A stretch of 17,526 nt of DNA. Source: SZUA-442 sp035461905 (GTDB lineage: Bacteria; Actinomycetota; Acidimicrobiia; Spongiisociales; UBA5794). The stretch spans positions 1 to 17,526 of the forward strand of contig DATHUV010000044.1 of NCBI GenBank assembly GCA_035461905.1, read 5' to 3'. Below the pieces are notes generated by a model. That model saw only the letters and a list, made by a program, of their open reading frames with translations, did not search any database and was not told the DNA's origin. Below are positions 1 to 8,933 of the stretch, piece after piece. How positions within the stretch are numbered: the first letter of the stretch is position 1; every line of letters begins with the position of its first letter. The translations under genes and the position numbers were made by a program.

Positions 1-193
1 AAAGAGCGTGTACCGGCTTCGCCGGTCCGTCCGGAGTTCCTGACGGAACTCCGTCGGGGGGCTGTTGCTGTTCCCAGCTCCCTCACGACTGAACAGTGCG
101 CGCCTCCTGTGCCCGAGGGCACAGCAAGATCGAGATTGACCATTCACTCAGGAACTGGCACAAGGTGAGACCCTGTGCGTAGTTGCTCCTTAG
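1..193 (-). other. 16S-23S internal transcribed spacer (partial)
   Basis: Spacer downstream of the 16S gene in the rRNA operon; the 23S gene would lie beyond the left edge. No tRNA can be folded from the visible part. Three perfect small hairpins are seen: 12-17/21-26, 32-40/45-53 (9 bp, 4-base loop) and 107-114/117-124. Positions 76-101 are complementary to the 16S leader and form half of the pre-16S processing stalk. The spacer is incomplete, so a tRNA further left cannot be excluded. Confidence 0.8.
76..101 (-). other. 3' strand of pre-16S RNase III processing stalk
   Basis: The plus-strand block ACGACTGAACAGTGCG is the inverted counterpart of CGCACTGTTCAGTTGT in the 16S leader (1975-2001). 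The two would pair as a long, nearly perfect duplex bracketing the 16S rRNA. Double-stranded stalks enclosing 16S are the known RNase III substrate for releasing pre-16S in bacteria. The pairing is seen directly; the enzyme is inferred. Confidence 0.7.
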
Positions 194-1722
<1,529 letters not shown>

Positions 1723-2041
1723 ATATCCGATGGGAATGATCCCGTGTCCACGTTCTCACGTGGACCAGGAGTTTTTCATCCCTCAAAAGGATGCGATCAC
1801 ACGAGGAACGGGGTCCTCTTCAGTTGTGTGACCGTTGGCTTGTACGACCATCTTTCCTTCCGCCGAAGCGGTCGGTCCGATGGACGTTGATACGCTCGCC
1901 TCTCGACCGCCCAGTTGTGTGGTCTCGTGGCAAGCGCCTGTCAATCTCGATCGACCATCCGAGGACGATCGATCGACGCACTGTTCAGTTGTCAAGGAGC
2001 CCGGTTCCTGCGCGCACCGAATCTCACGGTTTCGCCCAGGG
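1723..2041 (-). other. rRNA leader (pre-16S 5' region)
   Basis: Non-coding leader between the inferred transcription start near 2042 and the 16S 5' end. It contains the leader half of the processing stalk (1975-2001), a 7-bp hairpin at 1746-1752/1759-1765, and three copies of the minus-strand word ACAACTG (near 1821, 1912 and 1986), the latter two parts of longer CACACAACTG or TTGACAACTG blocks. These repeated words could be antitermination or processing signals, but I cannot match them to a boxA consensus. Open frames across this stretch look like chance GC-rich frames. Confidence 0.6.
1975..2001 (-). other. 5' strand of pre-16S RNase III processing stalk
   Basis: On the transcript this reads CTCCTTGACAACTGAACAG followed by TGCG. 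It pairs with positions 76-101 in the spacer, with an uninterrupted core of about 10 bp and further pairs on both sides. The TTGACA inside it resembles a -35 box, but the pairing with the spacer explains the conservation better. Confidence 0.7.
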
Positions 2042-2048
2042 GCCTCAC

Positions 2049-2077
2049 AGTGTACCACCGCTCAGAACAAGCGGCAA
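2049..2077 (-). promoter_or_regulatory. Predicted rRNA operon promoter
   Basis: On the minus strand, a -35 TTGCCG (2072-2077), exactly 17 bases, then a -10 TACACT (2049-2054). Each hexamer matches 4 of 6 sigma-70-type consensus bases. Transcription would start near 2042, giving a leader of about 320 nt that contains the processing stalk. This is the best-spaced pair I found upstream of the 16S gene, but more than one rrn promoter may exist. Confidence 0.5.
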
Positions 2078-2212
2078 TAGCCGGCCGGATGACCGGCAGA
2101 AGGGGAACGGTAGCCAACTCCGGGAGTTAGTGCGAACCGTCCGCTTCGCGGTGCACCTCTTTGGAGGTGTGACGTGCATTCAAGCACATCCACTGCTGTA
2201 CGACCACTCAGA

Positions 2213-2267
2213 CCGTTCTTGCGTAACTGGGTTCCACCCAAGGCGGAACCCAGTTACGCAAGAACGG
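2213..2267. repeat. Perfect 23-bp inverted repeat
   Basis: The left arm 2213-2235 and right arm 2245-2267 are exact reverse complements over 23 bases, with a 9-base spacer ACCCAAGGC; the core word is TTGCGTAACTGGGTTCC. It lies between two divergent transcription units, outside both predicted transcripts, and no T-tract follows on either strand, so an ordinary intrinsic terminator does not fit. The right arm ends where the -35 region of the 2302 gene would be. It may be an operator, a small non-autonomous mobile repeat, or a cruciform-forming element. No second copy was seen in this window. Confidence 0.9.
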
Positions 2268-2289
2268 GGCGCGCCGATTTTCGGGGCGG

Positions 2290-2295
2290 TAGGGT
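2290..2295 (+). promoter_or_regulatory. -10 element of a predicted leaderless transcript
   Basis: TAGGGT matches the TANNNT actinobacterial -10 form and ends 6 bases before the GTG start at 2302. That places transcription initiation at or next to the start codon. No Shine-Dalgarno sequence precedes the GTG, which is consistent with leaderless translation. No good -35 is seen; the -35 position abuts the 23-bp inverted repeat. Confidence 0.5.
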
Positions 2296-2301
2296 GCCGC
2301 C

Positions 2302-4260
2302 GTGGAGAATCGTCCCCGCGCCGGATTGCGCGCTGCCATCGGATCGGTCATCGTGGTCGGCCTGTCCGTCATCGTCGTTGCGTGCGGTGGCGAAGCTGCG
2401 GATCTGGGGGGTTCCCCAGCCGATCAGGTCCAGGTGTTCGGATACGACGACTCGTTCTCCCCCGCCATTGCCGAGATCCCCCTCGGAGGGACGGTCGAGT
2501 GGAGGATGGAGGGGGACAATCCCCACAACGTGTTCGCCTCGGACGGTTCGTGGGAATCCGACCTCGTCATGGAGCGCGGCGCGAAATACTCGCGCACCTT
2601 CGACGAGCCCGGCGTGGTGCCGTACTTCTGCACGTTCCACGGCACACCCGAGGGTGACGGGATGGCGGGATACGTGATCGTCGGTGACGTCCCTGACTAC
2701 GAACGGCCACAGCCGGACACCTCGGAGCCCGTCGAAGCCTGGACCGGGACGACGCTGAAGGTCCCCGATGACCACGAGACGATCCAGGGCGCAGTGGACG
2801 CCGCCGAGCCCGGGGACATGATCCTCATCGGTCCGGGCGTCTACAACGAGGCCGTCATCGTGCGCGTCCCGTCCGTCACCCTTCGCGGAACGGACCGCAA
2901 CACCGTGATCCTCGACGGCGGCTTCGAGCTCAACAACGGCATCCATGCCGTGGCCGATGGAATCTCAATCGAGAACATGACGGCACGCAACTATCGAATC
3001 AACGGCTTCTACTGGACGGGCGTGACGGGGTACCGGGGTTCGTTCCTGACCGCCCACAACAACGGGGACTACGGGCTCTATGCCTTCGATTCGGTCGACG
3101 GTCGGTTCAACGACAGCTACGGGTCCGGAAACGTCGACTCCGCGTTCTACATCGGGCAGTGCTACCCGTGTAACGCCGTCGTCGAGAACGTGGAGTCGAC
3201 GGGCAACGGCCTGGCGTTCTCAGGGTCGAACGCAGGCGGTGACCTGTACCTCATCAACTCGTACTGGCACCACAACCTCGGCGGGATCGTGCCGAACTCG
3301 ATCGACGGCGAGCTCCTCCCGCCACAGCGCGAGGCCTACATCGGTGGCAATGTGATCCTCGACAACAGCGAACCCACCGCACCGAGCAAGGCACGCTGGC
3401 GTATCGCGTGGGGTAACGGCATCGCGATCGGGGGTGGCGTCGGCAATGTCGTCGAGAAGAACCTGATCCTCAACCACAGCCGATTCGGGATCGCCGCATC
3501 CGTCCTTCCCGACAGGAACATCTGGTGGGCGGAGCGCAACGTCGTCAGGGACAACACGATCGCGGGAAGCGGTGTCGCAGACCTCGCCCTGTTCGGCCCG
3601 TGGGCCCCGCAGAACTGCTTCGAGGGCAACAGGTACTCCTCCAGTACCAGCCCACTCTTCCTCGAGTTCCTCCACAGTTGCAGCGGCATCAACCTTCCTG
3701 TTGTGTGGGATCTGTATGGACCGCTGCTGCTCCTCGGCGCAACAGCGGACACCCGGTACGACACACCTCCGGGCAGCGACTACCGCGACTGGCCCGCTCC
3801 CCCACCACAGATGAACATGCCCGACATCGGGGCGACACCACAACCAGCAGTCAATGTGTTCGAGAAACCAGACCTGAGTGCGATCGAGACGCCGGGTGTA
3901 CCCGATGGCGTCGAAGTCGCAGGCAAGGAGATCACCGTGTCAGGAATACCCGTGAGTGACCCGACCCTGTGGACGGTCTTCGCCTCGATGTGGGCGTACT
4001 TCCTCCCGCTCGCGCTCGTCGGCTCGTGGATAGCCCTTGCCATCTGGGACATGGTGCGTCGACAGGAGGACATGCCGAGGACCACCGTCATCCTTTGGTA
4101 CTTCGTCATCCTCCTGCTCCCGATCATCGGCGTGATCGCGTACTTCATCCTCGGCCGGTCACAGATCCCTGCCTGGATGCGCGCGCTCATCGTCGGAGGC
4201 GGCATCGCCGCCTGGCTCATCGTGATGGTGATGCTGCTCGTGTTCTCCGGTTCGGTCTGA
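2302..4260 (+). CDS. Lipoprotein with cupredoxin, right-handed beta-helix and PLDc_N-like membrane segment
   Basis: 652 residues, GTG start. The N-terminus has a hydrophobic stretch and the lipobox VVAC (Cys28), so export and lipid anchoring are likely. Residues 40-127 form a cupredoxin with an apparently complete type 1 copper set: His75 (NPHN), Cys110, His113 and Met121 in YFCTFHGTPEGDGMAG. Residues 150-460 look like a parallel beta-helix of the NosD/pectate-lyase type, opening with the ETIQGAVDAAEPGD signature. After a Pro-rich linker, three hydrophobic helices (about 560-582, 593-617, 627-648) include LLLPIIGVIAYFILGR, typical of the PLDc_N short membrane domain. Domain assignments are by eye. 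The function is unknown; an extracytoplasmic copper or carbohydrate role is inference. It is divergent from the rRNA operon and convergent with the 4292-4480 gene. Confidence 0.9.
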   Translation: MENRPRAGLRAAIGSVIVVGLSVIVVACGGEAADLGGSPADQVQVFGYDDSFSPAIAEIPLGGTVEWRMEGDNPHNVFASDGSWESDLVMERGAKYSRTFDEPGVVPYFCTFHGTPEGDGMAGYVIVGDVPDYERPQPDTSEPVEAWTGTTLKVPDDHETIQGAVDAAEPGDMILIGPGVYNEAVIVRVPSVTLRGTDRNTVILDGGFELNNGIHAVADGISIENMTARNYRINGFYWTGVTGYRGSFLTAHNNGDYGLYAFDSVDGRFNDSYGSGNVDSAFYIGQCYPCNAVVENVESTGNGLAFSGSNAGGDLYLINSYWHHNLGGIVPNSIDGELLPPQREAYIGGNVILDNSEPTAPSKARWRIAWGNGIAIGGGVGNVVEKNLILNHSRFGIAASVLPDRNIWWAERNVVRDNTIAGSGVADLALFGPWAPQNCFEGNRYSSSTSPLFLEFLHSCSGINLPVVWDLYGPLLLLGATADTRYDTPPGSDYRDWPAPPPQMNMPDIGATPQPAVNVFEKPDLSAIETPGVPDGVEVAGKEITVSGIPVSDPTLWTVFASMWAYFLPLALVGSWIALAIWDMVRRQEDMPRTTVILWYFVILLLPIIGVIAYFILGRSQIPAWMRALIVGGGIAAWLIVMVMLLVFSGSV

Positions 4261-4291
4261 AGCGGAAGGCGGTCCGACGCCGTCGAGCGAT

Positions 4292-4480
4292 TCAATCCAC
4301 GCGGTTCTTCAGCCAGATGAACAGGGCAACGATCGCCACCACGGCGATCACGAAGCCGATCGACACGGCCACGAGGATGTTGATCACCGTACTCAGCGCC
4401 CACACCAGGACGGGGATCAGGAGCAATACGGCCACGACCACGATCCACGTCGGCCATCTGTTGTGAGTTCTCGTAGCCAC
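4292..4480 (-). CDS. Small two-helix membrane protein
   Basis: 62 residues from a GTG start. The start is chosen because AAGGGG lies five bases upstream, and because the frame further upstream reads as low-quality Ser/Arg-rich sequence antisense to the neighbour. The protein has a short basic N-terminus (ATRTHNRWP), two hydrophobic helices (about 12-31 and 33-56) and a charged end (WLKNRVD). No family is recognised. It lies 61 bases after the MerR/TPR gene on the same strand. A possible separate -10 (TACGAT, 4508-4513) lies about 27 bases before the start, so it may be transcribed both from that site and by read-through. It converges on the cupredoxin lipoprotein gene with a 31-base gap. Confidence 0.7.
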   Translation of the reverse strand: MATRTHNRWPTWIVVVAVLLLIPVLVWALSTVINILVAVSIGFVIAVVAIVALFIWLKNRVD

Positions 4481-4541
4481 GCTACCCCTTCGTATGTGTG
4501 AGATCGGATCGTAACGGGCGCACGAACGCTGCGCCGGTGGG

Positions 4542-5390
4542 TCATCGGCCCTCGATGAGCTCCCGATACGCTCGCAGCTCCGCCAACGCGGGCGCGATCT
4601 GGCCCGTTCGCTCGTAGACCGCTGCGAGGTTGTAGTGCGCATCGGCGAATCGGGGTGCCATCTCGACCGCTCTCGAGTACGCCTCGATGGCGGCGGCGTC
4701 GTTGCGAAGGTCGTCGTGTGCCACCCCGATGTTGAACATTGTCGTCGCATCCCCCTGGTCGAGGACGAGTGCCTGCTCGTAGCACTCGAGGGCGTCGTGG
4801 ACCGCACCTGCCGCGTGCAGGAGCCTCCCGAGGTTCACGTGGGCCTCAGCGAACGACGGATCGATCGCGATCGCACGTCGGTAGGCCTCCTCGGCCGCTG
4901 AGGGGTCGGTCTCCTCCAGCCGGTCACCGTGGCCGAACCACTCTGACGCCGAGTGGCCAGACGGATCATCGGTCGGCATCGGAATGACGACTGGCTCCCC
5001 AGCGTCGATCCCGTGATCATCGAACGCGAGGACGACCTGCCCCGACTCGGGCTCGAAGGAGCCGGTATCCGTGTGGGCGATGACACGACGGCCATTCACA
5101 TCCAACCGGATGCCCTCGAGTCCGACCGCACCGCCTGCGTGCGTGCGGATGTGCCTCACCGCTGCGCGAACGCGGTCCATAGGCGCACCGCGCCTCACGA
5201 GATCCGCAACCTCCCGAACGACGGTCACGTCAGCAAACGAGAAGAGGTAGCGACCGCGTTCACCGCGAACAGGATGGACGATGTCATCCGTCACGAGCAG
5301 CCGGATCTGGCGTCCTGTCAGTCCGACGAGCGCCGAAACATCGCTGATCGTATACATCTCGTCGTGTGGGACGGGCTCATGGTCGGCCAT
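4542..5390 (-). CDS. MerR-type helix-turn-helix protein with TPR repeats
   Basis: 282 residues. Residues 12-80 resemble a MerR-family winged helix (YTISDVSALVGLTGRQIRLL, then the wing and FADVTVVREVADLVRRGAP). A linker carries a short beta-rich segment with ESGQVVLAFDD (115-125). Residues 148-282 contain about four TPRs with the usual A/Y/A/P spacing, for example AEEAYRRAIAIDPSFAEAHV and AIEAYSRAVEMAPRFADAHY. It probably binds DNA and uses the TPRs to contact a protein partner; no metal or drug-sensing residues are evident. It follows Ku by 24 bases on the same strand, so a role in the end-joining locus is plausible but inferred. The start has almost no Shine-Dalgarno sequence, but a TACGAT -10 ends eight bases upstream, so it may also be expressed from its own leaderless transcript. 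Confidence 0.88.
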   Translation of the reverse strand: MADHEPVPHDEMYTISDVSALVGLTGRQIRLLVTDDIVHPVRGERGRYLFSFADVTVVREVADLVRRGAPMDRVRAAVRHIRTHAGGAVGLEGIRLDVNGRRVIAHTDTGSFEPESGQVVLAFDDHGIDAGEPVVIPMPTDDPSGHSASEWFGHGDRLEETDPSAAEEAYRRAIAIDPSFAEAHVNLGRLLHAAGAVHDALECYEQALVLDQGDATTMFNIGVAHDDLRNDAAAIEAYSRAVEMAPRFADAHYNLAAVYERTGQIAPALAELRAYRELIEGR

Positions 5391-5398
5391 CGCATCCC

Positions 5399-5404
5399 AT
5401 CGTA
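5399..5404 (-). promoter_or_regulatory. -10 element of a predicted leaderless transcript
   Basis: TACGAT on the minus strand ends eight bases before the ATG at 5390, inside the short gap after Ku. It would allow the MerR/TPR gene to be transcribed independently of Ku. No convincing -35 is present. Confidence 0.4.
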
Positions 5405-5414
5405 CGGATGGAGA

Positions 5415-6278
5415 TCACTTCTTGGCGTTTGCCTTCTTCTTCGTCGACGAACCCTCCGCACGCTTTGCAGGCTTGCGGGTCGTCGATTCGGAGCCTGCGG
5501 ACGCATCGCCCTGCTCGCCGAGGCTCGCCTTGAGAGCAGCCATGAGATCGATGACCTGGGCCTTCGGTTCGTCCTTTGGTGCAAAGGTCATCTCGTGGCC
5601 CGCGACCTTCTGCTCGATGGCTGCAAGGACCTCATCCTTGACGCCATCCGAGTAGGCCTCGGGGTTGAACGAGTCGCTCGCGATCTGCTCCACGAGCTGC
5701 TGGGCGAGCTTCAACTCTGCCTCCTCGACGACCGCGTCCCCAAGGTCGACATCGTCGAACGCCCTGATTTCGTCTGTGTAGCGCAGCTGCTGCATGAGGA
5801 TCCCGTCCTCGAACGGACGAAGCAGGACGAGGTAGTCCTTGCCGCGGGCTGCGTACCGTGCGAGCGCGGCCCTCCCGGTCGACTTCATCGCCTCCGACAA
5901 GAGCGCATAGGGTTTCGCTCCGCCCTTATCGGGCCCGAGGTAGTAGGCCTTCTCGTAGTAGAGGGGATCGACCTCGGCGAGGGGAACGAACTCCTTGATG
6001 TCGATCGACTGCGTCGATGCCGTCTCCATCGCCTTGAGCTCCTCGGGCGTGAACACGACGTACTGGTCCTTGGCGAACTCATATCCCTTCACCATCTCGT
6101 CGCGGCTCACCACCACCTCGTCCTTCGGGCAGTAGAACTGCTGACGGACACGCGTGCCGCACGATTCGTGGAGTGAGTTGAAAGAGATCCGGGAGTCCGA
6201 CTCGTTCGTCGAGAAGAGTTTGACCGGGATCGCGACCAGCCCGAAGCTGATCGTTCCTGTGGCAATGGGGCGAGCCAT
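5415..6278 (-). CDS. ku: Non-homologous end-joining protein Ku
   Basis: 287 residues, within the usual range for bacterial Ku. The N-terminus ARPIATGTISFGLVAIPVKL is the family hallmark. The Ku core, a homodimeric ring that encircles DNA ends, covers about residues 3-255 and includes RYTDEIR and the conserved MKSTGRAALARYAARGKDYL segment. The last 30 residues form a Lys-rich tail (KKKANAKK) of the kind that aids DNA binding in bacterial Ku. The start is supported by GAGGA five bases upstream of the ATG. It is divergent from ligD across 123 bases, the classic Ku-LigD arrangement for double-strand break repair. A MerR/TPR gene and a small membrane gene follow on the same strand. Confidence 0.97.
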   Translation of the reverse strand: MARPIATGTISFGLVAIPVKLFSTNESDSRISFNSLHESCGTRVRQQFYCPKDEVVVSRDEMVKGYEFAKDQYVVFTPEELKAMETASTQSIDIKEFVPLAEVDPLYYEKAYYLGPDKGGAKPYALLSEAMKSTGRAALARYAARGKDYLVLLRPFEDGILMQQLRYTDEIRAFDDVDLGDAVVEEAELKLAQQLVEQIASDSFNPEAYSDGVKDEVLAAIEQKVAGHEMTFAPKDEPKAQVIDLMAALKASLGEQGDASAGSESTTRKPAKRAEGSSTKKKANAKK

Positions 6279-6302
6279 GACATTCCTCGTTGGGGAAGCC
6301 CA

Positions 6303-6308
6303 TGTATA
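6303..6308 (-). promoter_or_regulatory. Candidate -10 element of the ku promoter
   Basis: TATACA on the minus strand, 24 bases before the Ku ATG. It would give an untranslated leader of about 18 nt containing the GAGGA ribosome-binding site. No clear -35 is seen at 16-18 bases. Confidence 0.35.
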
Positions 6309-6387
6309 CCACAGACCGCGAAATCCGCCAGTGAATATCCGGCGTCGGAAGCACCGCCTCCAGCCCGAACCGCACCATCCGGATGTC

Positions 6388-6393
6388 TAGGAT
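6388..6393 (+). promoter_or_regulatory. -10 element of predicted leaderless ligD transcript
   Basis: TAGGAT ends eight bases before the ligD ATG, which has no convincing Shine-Dalgarno sequence. Transcription would start at or next to the initiation codon. The -35 region lacks consensus. Confidence 0.45.
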
Positions 6394-6401
6394 CGCCTCC
6401 C

Positions 6402-8888
6402 ATGGGGCCGACCACCGATCGCTTGGACGACTATCGGCGCAAGCGTGACGCGGATCGCACGCCTGAACCCTTCACATCCGGTGCCGCGGGTGCCGGCGGG
6501 ATCTTCGTCGTCCAGAAGCACGCCGCGAGCCGCCTCCACTACGACCTCCGCCTCGAGCACGACGGCGTCCTGCTGTCGTGGGCGGTGCCTGCGGGGCCCT
6601 CCCTCGACCCTGCTGTCAAGCGGTTCGCCGCCCACACAGAGGATCATCCCCTCGAGTACGCCGAGTTCGAGGGTGTCATACCGGCTGGCGAGTACGGCGG
6701 CGGAGCGATGATCGTATGGGATCGCGGCTCGCTCACGTTCGACGAGGATCCCGATGAGGGCATCGCCAAGGGCAAGCTCCTGTTCAGCCTCGCCGGTTAC
6801 AAGCTCAGCGGGCAGTGGACCCTCGTCCGAATGAAGAAGGATCCCACGGAGTGGCTCCTCATCAAGAAGCCCGACGCGTGGGCAGCGGACGAGGACGCAA
6901 AGTTCGACGAACGATCGATCCTCTCAGGCATGACCGTCGACGAGGTCGCGCACGCAAAGGAACGTTCCGAGGCGCTCATCGAGTCCGCCGAGCTCGCTGG
7001 CGCGATCGTGGGAACCGTGGACGCGATGGCCATGGGACTGATGCTTGCATCGACGGCGGACGCCGCCTTCTCGGACCCCGATTGGCTCTTCGAGATCAAG
7101 TATGACGGCTACAGGATGATCCTCGATAAGGCGGACCGGCGCGTTCGACTCCGGTACCGCAGCGGCCTGGACGCCTCCGCCGTCTTCCCCGAGATCGTCA
7201 GCGCCGCACGACGGCTGCCTGTCGATACGGTGACACTCGACGGCGAAGTCGTGGTGCTCGACGAGCTCGGCAAGCCTTCGTTCGCCTCCCTTCAACGGCG
7301 CGGCGCTCTCACCAACAGGTTCGAGGTCGCGTCTGTCGCAGCACGATCCCCTGCGACGTTCTTCGCATTCGACATCGTGGCCGTCGGCGACCTGGACACA
7401 CGGCCTGTTGCACTCGTGGAGCGCAAGGAGCTGGTTCGCGCGATCACGCCGAGCCTCGGGCCGATCCGGTACGCTGACCACGTCTCTGGATTGGGCGAGG
7501 CGATGTTCGCCGAAGTGTCCAGGATGGGTCTCGAAGGCATCATCGCAAAGCACTCTTCGAGTACCTACTCCGCCGGCCGCTCCGACGCATGGCGCAAGGT
7601 CCGGGTCGAGCAGAACGGTCGATTCGCCGTCGTCGGGTACACCGTGCCCCGTGGAACCCGCTCTGGACTCGGTGCCCTCCACCTGGCCGTCCGGTACGGC
7701 GCGAGGCTGATGTACGCAGGTCGTGTTGGCACCGGGTTCTCCCACGCCACCCTCTCCGAGCTCCGTTCGCTCCTCGAACCCGACGAGGTGCCCGTTCCCG
7801 AGGTCGAAGGTGACCTCCCCGCCTCCAGCGAGAACCGATGGGTCACCCCGCGATGGATGGCCACAGTTCGCTACAAGGAGTTCACTGAAGCCGGTTCCCT
7901 CAGGCATCCCGTCTTCGAGAGCTTCGAACCCCTTGACCACGACTCCCTCACGGCACCGGCATCCGACCATGAACCACCGCGGCCTGCGATCGTCGATGCA
8001 CGAACGACCGAGCCGACCAACACCAACAAGGTGTTCTGGCCGGATGACGGCTTCACGAAGGGTGACCTCATCGAGTACTACACGGCCGTAGCGGATCACC
8101 TGCTCCCCTACCTGCGCGATAGACCGCTCGTCCTCGATCGCTTCCCCGACGGGATCGACGGAAAGTCCTTCTTCCAGAAGAACGCACCCGAGTACGTGCC
8201 CGACTGGATTCGGACGGAGTGGATCGAGCGCGACGATGAGACCGGGAACAACTACTTCGTCGTCGAGGATGTCGAGGGCCTTCGATACGTAGCGAACATG
8301 GCTTCGATCCCGCTCCACATCTGGGCGAGCCGCATGCGCACCCTCGACACACCCGATTGGTGCATTCTCGATCTCGATCCCAAGACTGCTCCGTTCACCT
8401 CTGTCGTGACCGTCGCACGCACCATCCACGACCTGTGCGATGACATCGGCCTTCCCCACGTTGTCAAGACGAGCGGGAAGACGGGACTCCACATACTCAT
8501 ACCGATGGGTCCTCCGCTGACCTATGACCATCAACGCATGCTCGGATCCCTGATCGCCGGCGTCGTCGAGGGCATGCTCCCCGAGATCGCGACCACCATC
8601 CGATCGCCCTCGGGTCGCGGTGACAAGGTGTACATCGACCATCTCCAGAACGGGCGAGGCAAGCTCCTCGTCGCACCGTTCAGTGCTCGTCCCGTGCCTG
8701 GTGCGACCGTGTCGACGCCCCTGAGGTGGTCAGAGGTGACGCCGAGCCTCGACGTGGGCAGGTTCACGATGAAGTCCGTCCCACGTAGGCTCGCCGCCAT
8801 GCGCATTGATCCCTTCGAGGACCTCCTCATGGCGGTCCCCGACGTCCCATCCGCCCTCGCACGCCTCGACGAGATACTCAGGACCTGA
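6402..8888 (+). CDS. ligD: Multifunctional DNA ligase D (phosphoesterase-ligase-polymerase)
   Basis: 828 residues with all three LigD activities, which process and seal double-strand breaks held by Ku. Residues 20-175 are the 3'-phosphoesterase domain, with FVVQKHAASRLHYDLRLEHD and the expected His40, His46, Asp48, Arg50, His82 and Tyr86. Residues 205-510 are the ATP-dependent ligase: nucleophile Lys233 in EIKYDGYR, then LDGEVVV, LEGIIAKHSSSTY and WRKVRV, followed by an OB-fold. Residues 535-828 are the primase-polymerase domain, with metal ligands in LDLDP (Asp657, Asp659), SGKTGLHILIP and KVYIDHLQN. The order PE-LIG-POL is that of Pseudomonas LigD; mycobacterial LigD is POL-PE-LIG. It is divergent from ku, and ldhA follows after 45 bases. 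No key residue appears missing. Confidence 0.97.
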   Translation: MGPTTDRLDDYRRKRDADRTPEPFTSGAAGAGGIFVVQKHAASRLHYDLRLEHDGVLLSWAVPAGPSLDPAVKRFAAHTEDHPLEYAEFEGVIPAGEYGGGAMIVWDRGSLTFDEDPDEGIAKGKLLFSLAGYKLSGQWTLVRMKKDPTEWLLIKKPDAWAADEDAKFDERSILSGMTVDEVAHAKERSEALIESAELAGAIVGTVDAMAMGLMLASTADAAFSDPDWLFEIKYDGYRMILDKADRRVRLRYRSGLDASAVFPEIVSAARRLPVDTVTLDGEVVVLDELGKPSFASLQRRGALTNRFEVASVAARSPATFFAFDIVAVGDLDTRPVALVERKELVRAITPSLGPIRYADHVSGLGEAMFAEVSRMGLEGIIAKHSSSTYSAGRSDAWRKVRVEQNGRFAVVGYTVPRGTRSGLGALHLAVRYGARLMYAGRVGTGFSHATLSELRSLLEPDEVPVPEVEGDLPASSENRWVTPRWMATVRYKEFTEAGSLRHPVFESFEPLDHDSLTAPASDHEPPRPAIVDARTTEPTNTNKVFWPDDGFTKGDLIEYYTAVADHLLPYLRDRPLVLDRFPDGIDGKSFFQKNAPEYVPDWIRTEWIERDDETGNNYFVVEDVEGLRYVANMASIPLHIWASRMRTLDTPDWCILDLDPKTAPFTSVVTVARTIHDLCDDIGLPHVVKTSGKTGLHILIPMGPPLTYDHQRMLGSLIAGVVEGMLPEIATTIRSPSGRGDKVYIDHLQNGRGKLLVAPFSARPVPGATVSTPLRWSEVTPSLDVGRFTMKSVPRRLAAMRIDPFEDLLMAVPDVPSALARLDEILRT

Positions 8889-8920
8889 CCGCACACGATC
8901 TGCCTCCACGGGCGCTGCGG

Positions 8921-8926
8921 TAGGCT
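8921..8926 (+). promoter_or_regulatory. -10 element of predicted leaderless ldhA transcript
   Basis: TAGGCT ends seven bases before the ldhA ATG. No ribosome-binding site precedes the start. This suggests ldhA has its own leaderless message in addition to any read-through from ligD. Confidence 0.45.
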
Positions 8927-8933
8927 CGCCGAC

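Noticed and set aside
1..193. Possible tRNA-Ile or tRNA-Ala in the rRNA spacer
   Set aside because: No cloverleaf, T-loop TTCGA or acceptor stem could be found in the visible part.
1940..1945. TTGACA on the minus strand as an rRNA -35 box
   Set aside because: No TANNNT-like hexamer lies 16-18 bases downstream (it reads CACACA), so it was not called a promoter.
1791..2657. 288-residue open frame spanning the rRNA leader, the inverted repeat and the lipoprotein 5' end
   Set aside because: The composition is Arg/Pro/Ser-rich, it overlaps non-coding elements, and it is out of frame with the cupredoxin gene.
4953..6176. 407-residue plus-strand open frame across ku and the MerR/TPR gene
   Set aside because: It is antisense to two clearly recognised genes, and its translation shows no domain or plausible start signal.
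6924..8642. Long 572-residue open frame antisense to ligD
   Set aside because: The plus strand encodes all conserved ligase and polymerase motifs; the antisense frame is rich in Asp, Arg and Val with no recognisable domain, a usual by-product of high-GC coding DNA.
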